Of a stretch of DNA of 15,483 nucleotides, positions 7,157 to 13,844 are shown in pieces. The position numbers and the translations under genes are program-made. The notes beneath the pieces are model-generated. The model ran no database searches and had not been told where the DNA came from. It was given only the letters and a program-made list of their open reading frames with translations. Each line of letters starts with the position of its first letter. The stretch's first letter is position 1. Source of the DNA: Comamonadaceae bacterium (GTDB lineage Bacteria; Pseudomonadota; Gammaproteobacteria; Burkholderiales; Burkholderiaceae_C); the NCBI GenBank assembly GCA_947494405.1, contig CANLWQ010000014.1, positions 1 through 15,483 of the forward strand, in the 5' to 3' direction.

Positions 7157-7225
7157 ATGGCTTCATTGCATTTTTACTTTGCTTATTTTTTCTTCTCACG
7201 CTGCACCGGCGGTCGAGAGGTCTAA
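7157..7225 (+). CDS. aroG leader peptide, 22 aa, Phe/Tyr-rich attenuation peptide
   Basis: A short ORF, ATG 7157-7159 to TAA 7223-7225. Residues 6-13 read FYFAYFFF: five Phe and two Tyr among eight residues. It lies between a promoter-like element and a strong intrinsic terminator, 105 bp upstream of the gene for the first enzyme of aromatic amino acid synthesis. That matches the logic of known leader peptides such as PheL. The Thr-Gly-Gly codons (7205-7213) also form the upstream arm of the antiterminator. No Shine-Dalgarno is visible, so translation probably starts on a leaderless mRNA. The peptide itself is expected to have no function beyond being translated: ribosome stalling at the aromatic codons is the signal. 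Confidence 0.85.
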   Translation: MASLHFYFAYFFFSRCTGGREV

Positions 7226-7264
7226 ACGCAAAACATGCGCTGAACCCCACGAACCAACCGCCGG
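7206..7264 (+). promoter_or_regulatory. Antiterminator of the aroG attenuator
   Basis: CCGGCGGT (7206-7213) is perfectly complementary to ACCGCCGG (7257-7264), giving an 8-bp GC-rich pairing across 43 nt. The downstream arm is the same segment that forms the left arm of the terminator, so the two structures exclude each other. A ribosome stalled on the last Phe codons would have its leading edge at about 7205, leaving the upstream arm free and the antiterminator able to form. A ribosome that reaches the stop codon at 7223 would cover much of 7206-7213 and release the terminator. The footprint estimate uses the usual distance of about 15 nt downstream of the P site. Confidence 0.8.
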
Positions 7265-7283
7265 CCTCCGGCGGTTTTTTTTT
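7256..7283 (+). terminator. Intrinsic terminator of the aroG attenuator
   Basis: AACCGCCGG (7256-7264), loop CCT, then CCGGCGGTT (7268-7276) form a perfect 9-bp stem. The T tract runs 7275-7283 (nine T, seven after the stem). It is the strongest terminator-like structure in the window and stands upstream of, not after, a gene, which fits premature termination of aroG transcripts. Confidence 0.92.
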
Positions 7284-7319
7284 GCCCTGCCCCATTCGCC
7301 ACAGATTTGAAACGTTTCC

Positions 7320-7325
7320 AAGGAG
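7320..7325 (+). promoter_or_regulatory. Strong Shine-Dalgarno of aroG
   Basis: AAGGAG stands 5 nt before ATG 7331. It fixes the aroG start there rather than at an in-frame upstream start codon at 7307, and contrasts with the missing ribosome sites of the promoter-proximal genes in this window. Confidence 0.85.
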
Positions 7326-7330
7326 CTTCC

Positions 7331-8449
7331 ATGAAAACCCCCAAGCATGATGCTTATGCGCCTATCAACGACCAAACCAGCCAAACCGATAACCAACGCA
7401 TCAAGGACATCACCGTGCTGCCGCCTCCCGAACACCTTATCCGCTTTTTCCCGATTGCCGGCACCGCAGTTGAAACCCTGATCGCTAAAACCCGCCAGCG
7501 CATCCACAAAATCATGTCGGGCAAAGATGACCGCTTGCTGGTGGTGATGGGCCCTTGCTCCATCCATGATCCAGCCGCTGCTTTGGACTACGCCCGCCGC
7601 TTAAAGGTTGAGCGCGAAAAATATGCTGACACCTTGGAAATTGTGATGCGGGTGTATTTTGAAAAACCACGCACCACCGTGGGTTGGAAGGGTTTGATCA
7701 ACGACCCCTACCTTGATGAGAGCTTTCGCATCGACGAGGGCTTGCGAATTGCGCGCCAGTTGCTCATCGAAATCAACCGCGCGGGTGTGCCGGCTGGCAG
7801 CGAATTTTTGGATGTGATCTCCCCGCAATACATTGGCGACTTGATCAGCTGGGGCGCAATTGGTGCGCGCACCACCGAGAGCCAGGTGCACCGCGAACTT
7901 GCGTCGGGCTTGTCGGCACCGATCGGTTTTAAAAATGGCACCGACGGCAATATCAAAATCGCAACCGACGCCATTCAGGCTGCGGCGCGCGGCCACCACT
8001 TTTTATCGGTACATAAAAACGGCCAAGTGGCGATTGTGCAAACCGAGGGCAACCCAGATTGCCACGTGATTTTGCGCGGCGGCAAAGCGCCCAATTACGA
8101 CGCCGCCAGTGTGGCCGCTGCCTGCAAAGAACTTGAAGCTGCAAAGTTACCCGCCAGCCTGATGGTGGACTGCAGCCATGCCAACAGCAGCAAACAGCAT
8201 GAGCGTCAGTTGGTGGTGGCCCAAGACATTGCGCAGCAGTTAGCCAGTGGCTCGCACAGCGTGTTTGGCGTGATGGTGGAGAGCCACCTCAAAGCCGGCG
8301 CACAAAAATTCACCCCTGGCAAAGACAAAGTCGAGGACTTGGCCTATGGCCAAAGCATCACTGACGCTTGCTTGTCATGGGATGACTCCCTGGAAACCCT
8401 CAAGGTGCTGGACGAGGGAATCAAGGCGCGGCGCAAATCGAAAAAATAA
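7331..8449 (+). CDS. aroG: AroG, 3-deoxy-7-phosphoheptulonate (DAHP) synthase, class I
   Basis: A 372-aa cytosolic enzyme that condenses phosphoenolpyruvate with erythrose 4-phosphate to DAHP, the entry step of the shikimate pathway. It is a class I (AroG/AroF/AroH-type) enzyme: VVMGPCSIHDP (71-81, with the metal-ligand Cys76), EKPRTTVGWKG (111-121), GARTTESQVHRELASGLS, GFKNGTDGN, HILRGGKAPNYD-like VILRGGKAPNYD, and VDCSHANSSK. It is about 20 residues longer than the E. coli paralogues, mostly at the N-terminus. Which amino acid feeds back on the enzyme cannot be decided from sequence by eye, but the leader upstream is coded for Phe and Tyr. Transcription is predicted to be controlled by the attenuator at 7157-7283, and translation by the strong AAGGAG. 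It is convergent with mpl, with a 21-bp gap and no visible terminator. Confidence 0.95.
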   Translation: MKTPKHDAYAPINDQTSQTDNQRIKDITVLPPPEHLIRFFPIAGTAVETLIAKTRQRIHKIMSGKDDRLLVVMGPCSIHDPAAALDYARRLKVEREKYADTLEIVMRVYFEKPRTTVGWKGLINDPYLDESFRIDEGLRIARQLLIEINRAGVPAGSEFLDVISPQYIGDLISWGAIGARTTESQVHRELASGLSAPIGFKNGTDGNIKIATDAIQAAARGHHFLSVHKNGQVAIVQTEGNPDCHVILRGGKAPNYDAASVAAACKELEAAKLPASLMVDCSHANSSKQHERQLVVAQDIAQQLASGSHSVFGVMVESHLKAGAQKFTPGKDKVEDLAYGQSITDACLSWDDSLETLKVLDEGIKARRKSKK

Positions 8450-8470
8450 ATGCTTTGACGGGTGCTGCTG

Positions 8471-9883
8471 TCAGGTTTTCAGGGCCTGCAGCAACTTGTC
8501 ATGCACCCCGCCAAATCCGCCATTGCTCATGCACAGCAGATGGTCGCCAGGGCGTGCGGCCGCAACGACCAGGGCTACCAGGCTATCGATGTCACCAGCT
8601 GTGTGTGCACGCTTACCCATTGCAGACAAAGCCTGGGCGGCGTCCCAATCCAAGCCCGCCGTGTGGCAAAACGCCATGTCGGCTTGCTCCAAACTCCAAG
8701 GCAGTTGCGACTTCATCTGACCCAATTTCATGGTGTTGCTGCGCGGTTCAAACACCGCCAAGATGCGAGCTGTGCCCACTTGGCGGCGCAGGCCGTCTAA
8801 AGTGGTGCGAATGGCGGTAGGGTGATGCGCAAAATCGTCGTAAACGGTGATGGCTTGCGCACCTGTGCCCACTGTGCCGCGCACTTCCATGCGACGGCGC
8901 ACATTCTCAAAAGTGGACAAAGCTTGGCAAGCATCAGAAACCGCCACACCCACATGGTCAGCCGCGATGACGGCGGCCAAGGCGTTCATTTGGTTGTGCA
9001 CACCGCCCAAACTCCATTGCACCCGACCTTTCACTTTGCCCTGGTGCAAGACCTCAAAATCTGAGGGTTCGCCGCGCAACTGCCATGCGGCATGGTGCGA
9101 AGCGCCAAAAAGCGCCACTTCGCTCCAGTGGCCCATGGCCAGTACCCTGTGCAAACTGTCTTGCTCGGCATTCACCACCAAACGACCGCTGGCAGGCACG
9201 GTGCGCACCAAGTGGTGGAACTGGCGTTCGATGGCGGCCAAGTCGGGAAAGATGTCGGCATGGTCAAACTCCAAGTTGTTCAAGACGGCGGTACGGGGCC
9301 GGTAATGCACAAATTTGCTGCGCTTGTCAAAAAAAGCGGTGTCGTATTCGTCGGCTTCGATGACAAACAGCGGCCGGCTTTGCCCTTGGGCCACAGCACC
9401 CAACCGAGCCGACACGCCAAAGTTGAGCGGCACCCCGCCAATCAAGAACCCCGGCGTGAGGCCAGCGTGCTCAAGCACCCAGCTGAGCATGGCGGTGGTG
9501 GTGGTTTTGCCATGCGTGCCAGCAACAGCCAGCACATGGCGGGGCTGCGCCGGCGCATGCAGCACATGGTCGCTCAGCCATTGCGGGCCGCTGGTGTAGG
9601 GTAAGCCGGCTTCCAAAATCGCTTCCATCAGTGGGTAGCGTGGTGTGCCGTCGGCCAAGCGGGCGCGTGAGACCACATTGCCCACCACAAACATATCGGG
9701 TTTCAATGCCAGTTGATCAGCGCTATAGCCCTCAATCAGCTCGATGCCCAAAGCGCGGAGTTGGTCGCTCATGGGAGGGTAGACGCCTGTGTCGCAGCCG
9801 GTGACGCGGTGGCCAGCTTCGCGGGCGAGGGCAGCCAAGCCGCCCATGAAGGTGCCGCAGATACCTAATATATGAATATGCAT
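8471..9883 (-). CDS. mpl: Mpl, UDP-N-acetylmuramate:L-alanyl-gamma-D-glutamyl-meso-diaminopimelate ligase
   Basis: A 470-aa Mur-ligase-family enzyme that joins recycled murein tripeptide to UDP-MurNAc, returning old wall peptide to peptidoglycan synthesis in the cytosol. It opens with MHIHILGICGTFMGGLA, the hallmark start of Mpl rather than MurC. It also has the ATP-binding loop AGTHGKTTTT (121-130), EADEYDTAFFDKRSKF (around 176-191), NNLEFDHADIF, a Mur-type central/C-terminal VYDDFAHHPTAIR, FEPRSNTMK, and an MSNGGFGGVHDK ending. Ten extra codons are open upstream to 9913, but the family N-terminus and a TACAAT 5 nt before ATG 9883 mark the start. It is divergent from the unrecognised gene at 9925 and shares a compact promoter region with it. 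No ampG, ampD or other recycling gene is adjacent. Confidence 0.95.
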   Translation of the reverse strand: MHIHILGICGTFMGGLAALAREAGHRVTGCDTGVYPPMSDQLRALGIELIEGYSADQLALKPDMFVVGNVVSRARLADGTPRYPLMEAILEAGLPYTSGPQWLSDHVLHAPAQPRHVLAVAGTHGKTTTTAMLSWVLEHAGLTPGFLIGGVPLNFGVSARLGAVAQGQSRPLFVIEADEYDTAFFDKRSKFVHYRPRTAVLNNLEFDHADIFPDLAAIERQFHHLVRTVPASGRLVVNAEQDSLHRVLAMGHWSEVALFGASHHAAWQLRGEPSDFEVLHQGKVKGRVQWSLGGVHNQMNALAAVIAADHVGVAVSDACQALSTFENVRRRMEVRGTVGTGAQAITVYDDFAHHPTAIRTTLDGLRRQVGTARILAVFEPRSNTMKLGQMKSQLPWSLEQADMAFCHTAGLDWDAAQALSAMGKRAHTAGDIDSLVALVVAAARPGDHLLCMSNGGFGGVHDKLLQALKT

Positions 9884-9887
9884 GAAG

Positions 9888-9917
9888 TATTGTAAAAGTC
9901 CGTTAAAAGGCACAATG
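9888..9917. promoter_or_regulatory. Near-symmetrical divergent promoter between mpl and the unknown gene
   Basis: ATTGT at 9889-9893 and ACAAT at 9912-9916 are an inverted pair. On the minus strand TACAAT (9894-9889) is a -10 for mpl, ending 5 nt before its ATG. On the plus strand CACAAT (9911-9916) is a -10-like site 8 nt before ATG 9925. With a 17-nt spacer each -10 falls on the other promoter's -35 position (TATTGT for the plus side, CATTGT for the minus side). The two promoters would occupy the same 30 bp. Confidence 0.45.
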
Positions 9918-9924
9918 GAACACC

Positions 9925-10533
9925 ATGCACCCCACCAGTCAAGAAGAAATCGCTGCCACCGCTGCTCGCCTGATTGTTGAAGAAGGCTTGGAGTACGGGC
10001 CTGCCAAACGCCGCGCTGTTCGGGAATTGGGCTTGAATGCCCGCAGTGCCTTGCCCAGCAACGAATTGATCGAGGAGGCTGTGGTCGAGTATGTGGCTAT
10101 TTTTTGCGCGGATACCCAGCCGCAGGAACTCGCTGCCTTGCGTGCTTTGGCCTTGCTGTGGATGCAGCGCGTGCCCGAATTTCGCCCACACTTAAGCGGC
10201 GCGGTTTGGCGAGGTACCGCCACACGCTTGTCCGATATTTATATTCAGTTGTTTTGTGACGATTCCAAGTCAGCTGAACTCCGGCTGATTGACCAAGGCG
10301 TTCGCTACGAGGTGAGTTCCGTCAATGGCTTCAAGGGGGAGACGGTGGATGCTTTGAGCGTGAGAAGTCGTAGCGATGTATTAAATGAAGAAATAGGTGT
10401 GCATTTCATGGTTTATGACTATGACGATGTGCGCGGCGCTTTGCAGCCTGACGACAAAGGTCGGGCTTGGCGTGGCAACACCGAGGCAGTGCGCCGCTTG
10501 GTAGACTCTGCTGATGCAAGAATCCCAACCTGA
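9925..10533 (+). CDS. Conserved-looking protein of unknown function, mpl-adjacent
   Basis: A 202-aa soluble, acidic protein with no signal peptide or membrane segment. I do not recognise a family with certainty. The N-terminal half is helical and charged (EEIAATAARLIVEEGLEYGP, then KRRAVRELGL). The central block GAVWRGTATRLSDIYIQLF (about 91-109) followed by CDDSKSAELRLIDQGVRYE loosely resembles the core of nucleotidyltransferase-like proteins, where G-x-x-x-G-T and a D-I-x-x-x-x-F strand form the active-site edge. This is a weak suggestion, not a call. It is divergent from mpl and overlaps the following TlpA-like gene by 20 bp, so the two are probably co-translated. I remember proteins of similar sequence next to mpl and tlpA in other Burkholderiales, which favours a real, conserved gene. 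Confidence 0.75.
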   Translation: MHPTSQEEIAATAARLIVEEGLEYGPAKRRAVRELGLNARSALPSNELIEEAVVEYVAIFCADTQPQELAALRALALLWMQRVPEFRPHLSGAVWRGTATRLSDIYIQLFCDDSKSAELRLIDQGVRYEVSSVNGFKGETVDALSVRSRSDVLNEEIGVHFMVYDYDDVRGALQPDDKGRAWRGNTEAVRRLVDSADARIPT

Positions 10534-11053
10534 TTCCCCAAGGCGCAGTTCGCGCCGACTGCTGCTAGGTACAGCGGTTGTGGCCGCACTCGCTGGCTCA
10601 CTGGTCAACTGGTCCCGATTGCGCCCTCGCACCCTGGATCCCGAAGCAACCCAAGCTTTATGGCGTGCAGAGTTTGACCAAGCGGATGACCAAGTATTGC
10701 GCTTGGCCGACTTCCAAGGCAAGCCTTTGGTACTGAATTTTTGGGCCACATGGTGCACCCCTTGTGTTGAAGAAATGCCTTTATTAAATGCCTTCTTTCA
10801 AGAAAATCAGTCTAAAAGTTGGCAAGTTGTCGGATTAGCGATTGACCAACCCAGCGCTGTTAAGCGGTTTTTAAAGCAATATCCCGTCAGCTACCCCATA
10901 GGAATGGCGGGTTTGGGCGGGACCGAGTTGCTCAAAAAACTGGGTAATCCTGAGGGCTCTTTGCCTTTTACATTGGTTTTGAATGCCAGAGGTGACTTGG
11001 TGGCACAAAAATTAGGAATACTATCTAGCCAAGAGATGACTGAATGGTTGTAA
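10514..11053 (+). CDS. TlpA-like membrane-anchored thioredoxin-fold protein
   Basis: A 179-aa protein with one N-terminal hydrophobic segment (about 15-33, LLLGTAVVAALAGSLVNW) preceded by arginines, then a periplasmic thioredoxin fold. The redox motif is WCTPC (80-84) in VLNFWATWCTPCVEEMPLL, and the cis-proline is in SLPFTLVL at about 150-152. TlpA/ResA proteins are thiol:disulfide reductases that often serve cytochrome c maturation or other periplasmic cysteines, usually fed by CcdA/DsbD; neither partner is in the window. The RRSSRR before the hydrophobic stretch resembles a twin-arginine region but lacks a clear SRRxFLK motif. It overlaps the preceding gene by 20 bp. In relatives I recall aroQ following it; here accB comes next after 82 bp. 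Confidence 0.88.
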   Translation: MQESQPDSPRRSSRRLLLGTAVVAALAGSLVNWSRLRPRTLDPEATQALWRAEFDQADDQVLRLADFQGKPLVLNFWATWCTPCVEEMPLLNAFFQENQSKSWQVVGLAIDQPSAVKRFLKQYPVSYPIGMAGLGGTELLKKLGNPEGSLPFTLVLNARGDLVAQKLGILSSQEMTEWL

Positions 11054-11085
11054 ATTAGGCTTCGAATTGGGTTGGCCGTTATCTT

Positions 11086-11091
11086 TACAAT
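11086..11091 (+). promoter_or_regulatory. -10-like element TACAAT upstream of accBC
   Basis: TACAAT (5 of 6) lies in the 82-bp gap between the tlpA-like gene and accB. It would start a transcript near 11098 with a leader of about 38 nt. A possible weak ribosome site, GAAGG at 11120-11124, stands 11 nt before ATG 11136. No clear -35 is present. Confidence 0.4.
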
Positions 11092-11135
11092 GGCTAAACT
11101 TTAACCACTGTTAAATACAGAAGGCTACAAAATCC

Positions 11136-11594
11136 ATGGACTTAAGAAAACTTAAAACATTAATCGACTTGGTGTCCGAATCCAATGTGTCTGAATTAGA
11201 AATCACCGAGCCCGAGGGTAAGGTTCGTATTGTCAAGGGTCCCGTCGGTGCGCCCGTGGTGGCGCAAGCCTCAGCTGTCGCGCCTGCACCCTTGGCAGCA
11301 GCTGCACCTCTTCCCGTGGCACCCGTCGTTTTGACACAAGCCGAACAAGCTGCGACTACAGGCCATGTGGTCAAGTCACCCATGGTGGGTACTTATTACG
11401 CATCCGCCAGCCCAGAAGCCAAGCCCTTTGTGCAGGTCGGCAGCGTGGTCAAAGAGGGCGAAACCATCTGCATCATTGAAGCCATGAAGATTTTGAATGA
11501 AATCGAGGCAGACAAAAGCGGCACCATCACACGTATCGTGGTGGACAACGGCCAAGCGGTGGAATATGGCCAGCCCCTTTTCCATATCGAGTGA
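11136..11594 (+). CDS. accB: AccB, biotin carboxyl carrier protein of acetyl-CoA carboxylase
   Basis: A 152-aa carrier subunit that shuttles CO2 on biotin from biotin carboxylase (AccC) to the carboxyltransferase, giving malonyl-CoA for fatty acid synthesis. The N-terminal helix region (1-36, MDLRKLKTLIDLVSES) is followed by an Ala/Pro/Val-rich flexible linker (about 37-70). The biotinyl domain has the acceptor lysine K118 in IIEAMKILNE, and the protruding-thumb region SPMVGTYYASASPEAKPFV precedes it. Length and layout match E. coli AccB (156 aa). It is followed 9 bp later by accC. In E. coli AccB represses its own operon; nothing in this sequence tests that. Confidence 0.96.
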   Translation: MDLRKLKTLIDLVSESNVSELEITEPEGKVRIVKGPVGAPVVAQASAVAPAPLAAAAPLPVAPVVLTQAEQAATTGHVVKSPMVGTYYASASPEAKPFVQVGSVVKEGETICIIEAMKILNEIEADKSGTITRIVVDNGQAVEYGQPLFHIE

Positions 11595-11603
11595 CGACAG
11601 CGC

Positions 11604-12959
11604 ATGTTTAAAAAAATCTTGATTGCCAATCGGGGCGAAATCGCCTTGCGAATTCAACGTGCTTGCCGAGAACTGGGTGTGGAAGCGGTGGTGGTGTATT
11701 CCGAAGCCGATCGTGAAGCCAAATACGTCAAATTGGCCGAGGAAGCAGTCTGTATTGGCCCAGCCTCTTCTACCCTCAGCTACCTGAATATGCCGGCCAT
11801 TATTTCCGCGGCCGAGGTCACTGACGCCGAGGCGATTCACCCTGGCTATGGTTTTTTAAGTGAAAACGCCGACTTCGCCGAACGCGTAGAGAAAAGTGGC
11901 TTCACCTTCATTGGCCCCACGCCTGAGTCCATACGCACGATGGGTGACAAGGTGTCGGCCAAACAGGCCATGATCAAAGCTGGCGTGCCGTGCGTGCCGG
12001 GCTCAGAAGGCGAGTTGCCAGATGACCCTGCCCAGCTGCGTCGCATCGCCAAAGCGGTTGGCTATCCGGTCATCGTTAAAGCCGCTGGCGGCGGCGGCGG
12101 TCGAGGTATGCGGGTGGTGCACAACGAGGCGGCACTTATCCATGCGGTGCAAACCACCAAGGCTGAAGCCGGTGCTGCTTTTGGTAATCCTGCTGTCTAC
12201 CTCGAGAAGTATTTACAAAACCCAAGGCATATCGAAATTCAAATCTTGGCCGATAACTTTCGCAATGCTGTGTATTTGGGCGAACGTGACTGCTCGATGC
12301 AGCGGCGTCACCAGAAGGTGATCGAGGAGGCGCCCGCACCTGGCATTGCCCGTAAATTGATCGATCGCATTGGTGAGCGTTGTGTAGCAGCTTGCAAAAA
12401 AATGGGTTATCGCGGCGCCGGTACCTTCGAGTTCTTGTATGAAAACGGCGAGTTTTATTTCATTGAAATGAATACCCGTGTGCAGGTTGAGCATCCTGTG
12501 ACCGAATTCATCACCGGCATTGATATTGTTAAAACCCAGATCATGACGGCCGCCGGACAAAAGCTGCCCTTCACCCAGCGGCAAGTGGTGATCAAAGGCC
12601 ATGCGATTGAGTGCCGCGTCAATGCGGAAGACCCTTTCAAGTTCACCCCTTCGCCTGGGCGCATCACCATGTGGCACCCACCCGGTGGGCCTGGTGTCAG
12701 GGTCGACTCCCACATCTACACCAACTACTACGTGCCGCCTTATTACGACTCCATGATCGGCAAAATCATTGTGCACGGAGACAGCCGCGAACATGCCTTG
12801 GCGCGCATGCGTACGGCCCTTGGTGAGACCGTGGTGGAAGGCATACAAACCAATATTCCTTTGCACCGCGAACTGATGATGGACCCGGGATTCATTGCAG
12901 GCAGTACAAATATTCATTATTTAGAAGAGTGGTTGGCTGTGAGAGTGTCGGTTATCTGA
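11604..12959 (+). CDS. accC: AccC, biotin carboxylase subunit of acetyl-CoA carboxylase
   Basis: A 451-aa ATP-grasp enzyme (E. coli 449 aa) that carboxylates AccB-bound biotin with ATP and bicarbonate. It shows the N-terminal [16 protein letters not shown], the [14 protein letters not shown] block, the glycine-rich ATP loop [33 protein letters not shown], and the catalytic [14 protein letters not shown] with its Glu, Asn and Arg. The C-terminal part contains [13 protein letters not shown] and [11 protein letters not shown]. The start is ATG 11604, 9 bp after the accB stop, with no strong ribosome site, consistent with coupling. The stop TGA shares its A with the prmA ATG (TGATG), so the two are translationally linked. 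Confidence 0.97.
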   Translation: MFKKILIANRGEIALRIQRACRELGVEAVVVYSEADREAKYVKLAEEAVCIGPASSTLSYLNMPAIISAAEVTDAEAIHPGYGFLSENADFAERVEKSGFTFIGPTPESIRTMGDKVSAKQAMIKAGVPCVPGSEGELPDDPAQLRRIAKAVGYPVIVKAAGGGGGRGMRVVHNEAALIHAVQTTKAEAGAAFGNPAVYLEKYLQNPRHIEIQILADNFRNAVYLGERDCSMQRRHQKVIEEAPAPGIARKLIDRIGERCVAACKKMGYRGAGTFEFLYENGEFYFIEMNTRVQVEHPVTEFITGIDIVKTQIMTAAGQKLPFTQRQVVIKGHAIECRVNAEDPFKFTPSPGRITMWHPPGGPGVRVDSHIYTNYYVPPYYDSMIGKIIVHGDSREHALARMRTALGETVVEGIQTNIPLHRELMMDPGFIAGSTNIHYLEEWLAVRVSVI

Positions 12960-13834
12960 TGTTTGAATTGAGTTTGCTGTGTTCGCAAGACCAAGTTGAG
13001 ACACTGAGTGATGCTTTGATGGCCTTGGACGCTTTGAGCGTTTCGGTGGAAGACGCCGATGCCCACACCGACCAAGAGCAGGCCTTGTTTGGCGAGCCAG
13101 GCATGCCAGCGCCCGCCCAAGCTTGGTTGCGTTCACAGATGATTGCTTTGTTTGCCGATCAGGCCTTGGCCGAGCACGCAGCCCGCATCTTGAAGTTGCA
13201 AGACTTCTTCGACAACGCAAGCGTGCTTCGCATTGCTGAAGTGCCGCCCCAAGATTGGGTTCGATTAACGCAGTCGCAGTTTGAACCGGTTGAAATCACG
13301 CCAGATTTGTGGGTGGTGCCGTCTTGGCATGAAGCACCCGCCCAAGCGCGTCAGGTGATTCGTCTCGACCCCGGGCTGGCATTTGGTACGGGCACACATC
13401 CCACCACGCGCATGTGCTTGCGCTGGATTGCGCTTCATCTGCAAAAGGGCTGCCGTGTTTTGGATTACGGCTGTGGTTCGGGCATATTGGCCATAGGTGC
13501 TGCCTTGTGTGGTGCTGATGTGGTCGACGCGGTTGATATCGACGCTGATGCGGTGAGCGCTGCCCAAGCCAATGCCGTGGCCAATCAGGTCAGCATCAAC
13601 ACCGGCTTGCCAGATTTGGCGCAAGGGCATTACGGTTTGGTGGTCGCCAATATTTTGGCTGCTCCTTTGAAAGTGCTGGCGCCTCTCTTGTGTGCGCATG
13701 TCGCACAAGGGGGTCACTTGCTGTTAGCAGGTATTTTGAGTCGACAGATTGAAGAAATTCAACACGCATATGCCCCCTTTCTTCAGCTTCAAGTTGCTGA
13801 TACACAGGATGGCTGGGTCTTGATGACTGCCTAA
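12959..13834 (+). CDS. prmA: PrmA, ribosomal protein L11 methyltransferase
   Basis: A 291-aa protein, against 293 in E. coli. PrmA trimethylates several amino groups of ribosomal protein L11 using S-adenosylmethionine. The N-terminal substrate-binding domain (about 1-100) is followed by RLDPGLAFGTGTHPTT (135-150), the SAM motif RVLDYGCGSGILAIGAA (166-182), the acidic VDAVDIDADAV strand, and VVANILAAPL (228-237), the NPPY-like post-motif I. I chose ATG 12959 because it overlaps the accC stop as TGATG and gives MFELSLL, a typical family start; an upstream in-frame start at 12929 would lie inside accC. The accB-accC-prmA order is one I associate with many betaproteobacteria. Confidence 0.95.
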   Translation: MFELSLLCSQDQVETLSDALMALDALSVSVEDADAHTDQEQALFGEPGMPAPAQAWLRSQMIALFADQALAEHAARILKLQDFFDNASVLRIAEVPPQDWVRLTQSQFEPVEITPDLWVVPSWHEAPAQARQVIRLDPGLAFGTGTHPTTRMCLRWIALHLQKGCRVLDYGCGSGILAIGAALCGADVVDAVDIDADAVSAAQANAVANQVSINTGLPDLAQGHYGLVVANILAAPLKVLAPLLCAHVAQGGHLLLAGILSRQIEEIQHAYAPFLQLQVADTQDGWVLMTA

Positions 13835-13837
13835 AAT
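13832..13837 (+). promoter_or_regulatory. -10-like TAAAAT overlapping the prmA stop codon
   Basis: TAAAAT (5 of 6) begins with the prmA TAA stop and ends 7 nt before ATG 13845. It could start a leaderless transcript for the zinc-ribbon gene independent of accBC-prmA. There is no Shine-Dalgarno in the 10-bp gap. Confidence 0.35.
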
Positions 13838-13844
13838 CGGCAAT

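Noticed and set aside
8447..8475. A shared terminator between convergent aroG and mpl
   Set aside because: The 21-bp gap has no stable hairpin with T tracts in either direction; at most 4-bp matches are visible.
11090..11104. A 4-codon micro-ORF (Met-Ala-Lys-Leu) upstream of accB as a leader peptide
   Set aside because: Its ATG overlaps the likely -10 element, so it would not be within the transcript, and the codons show no regulatory bias.
12213..12917. A 234-codon minus-strand open frame inside accC
   Set aside because: accC is unmistakable on the plus strand, and the antisense product shows only low-complexity His/Arg/Asp-rich sequence.
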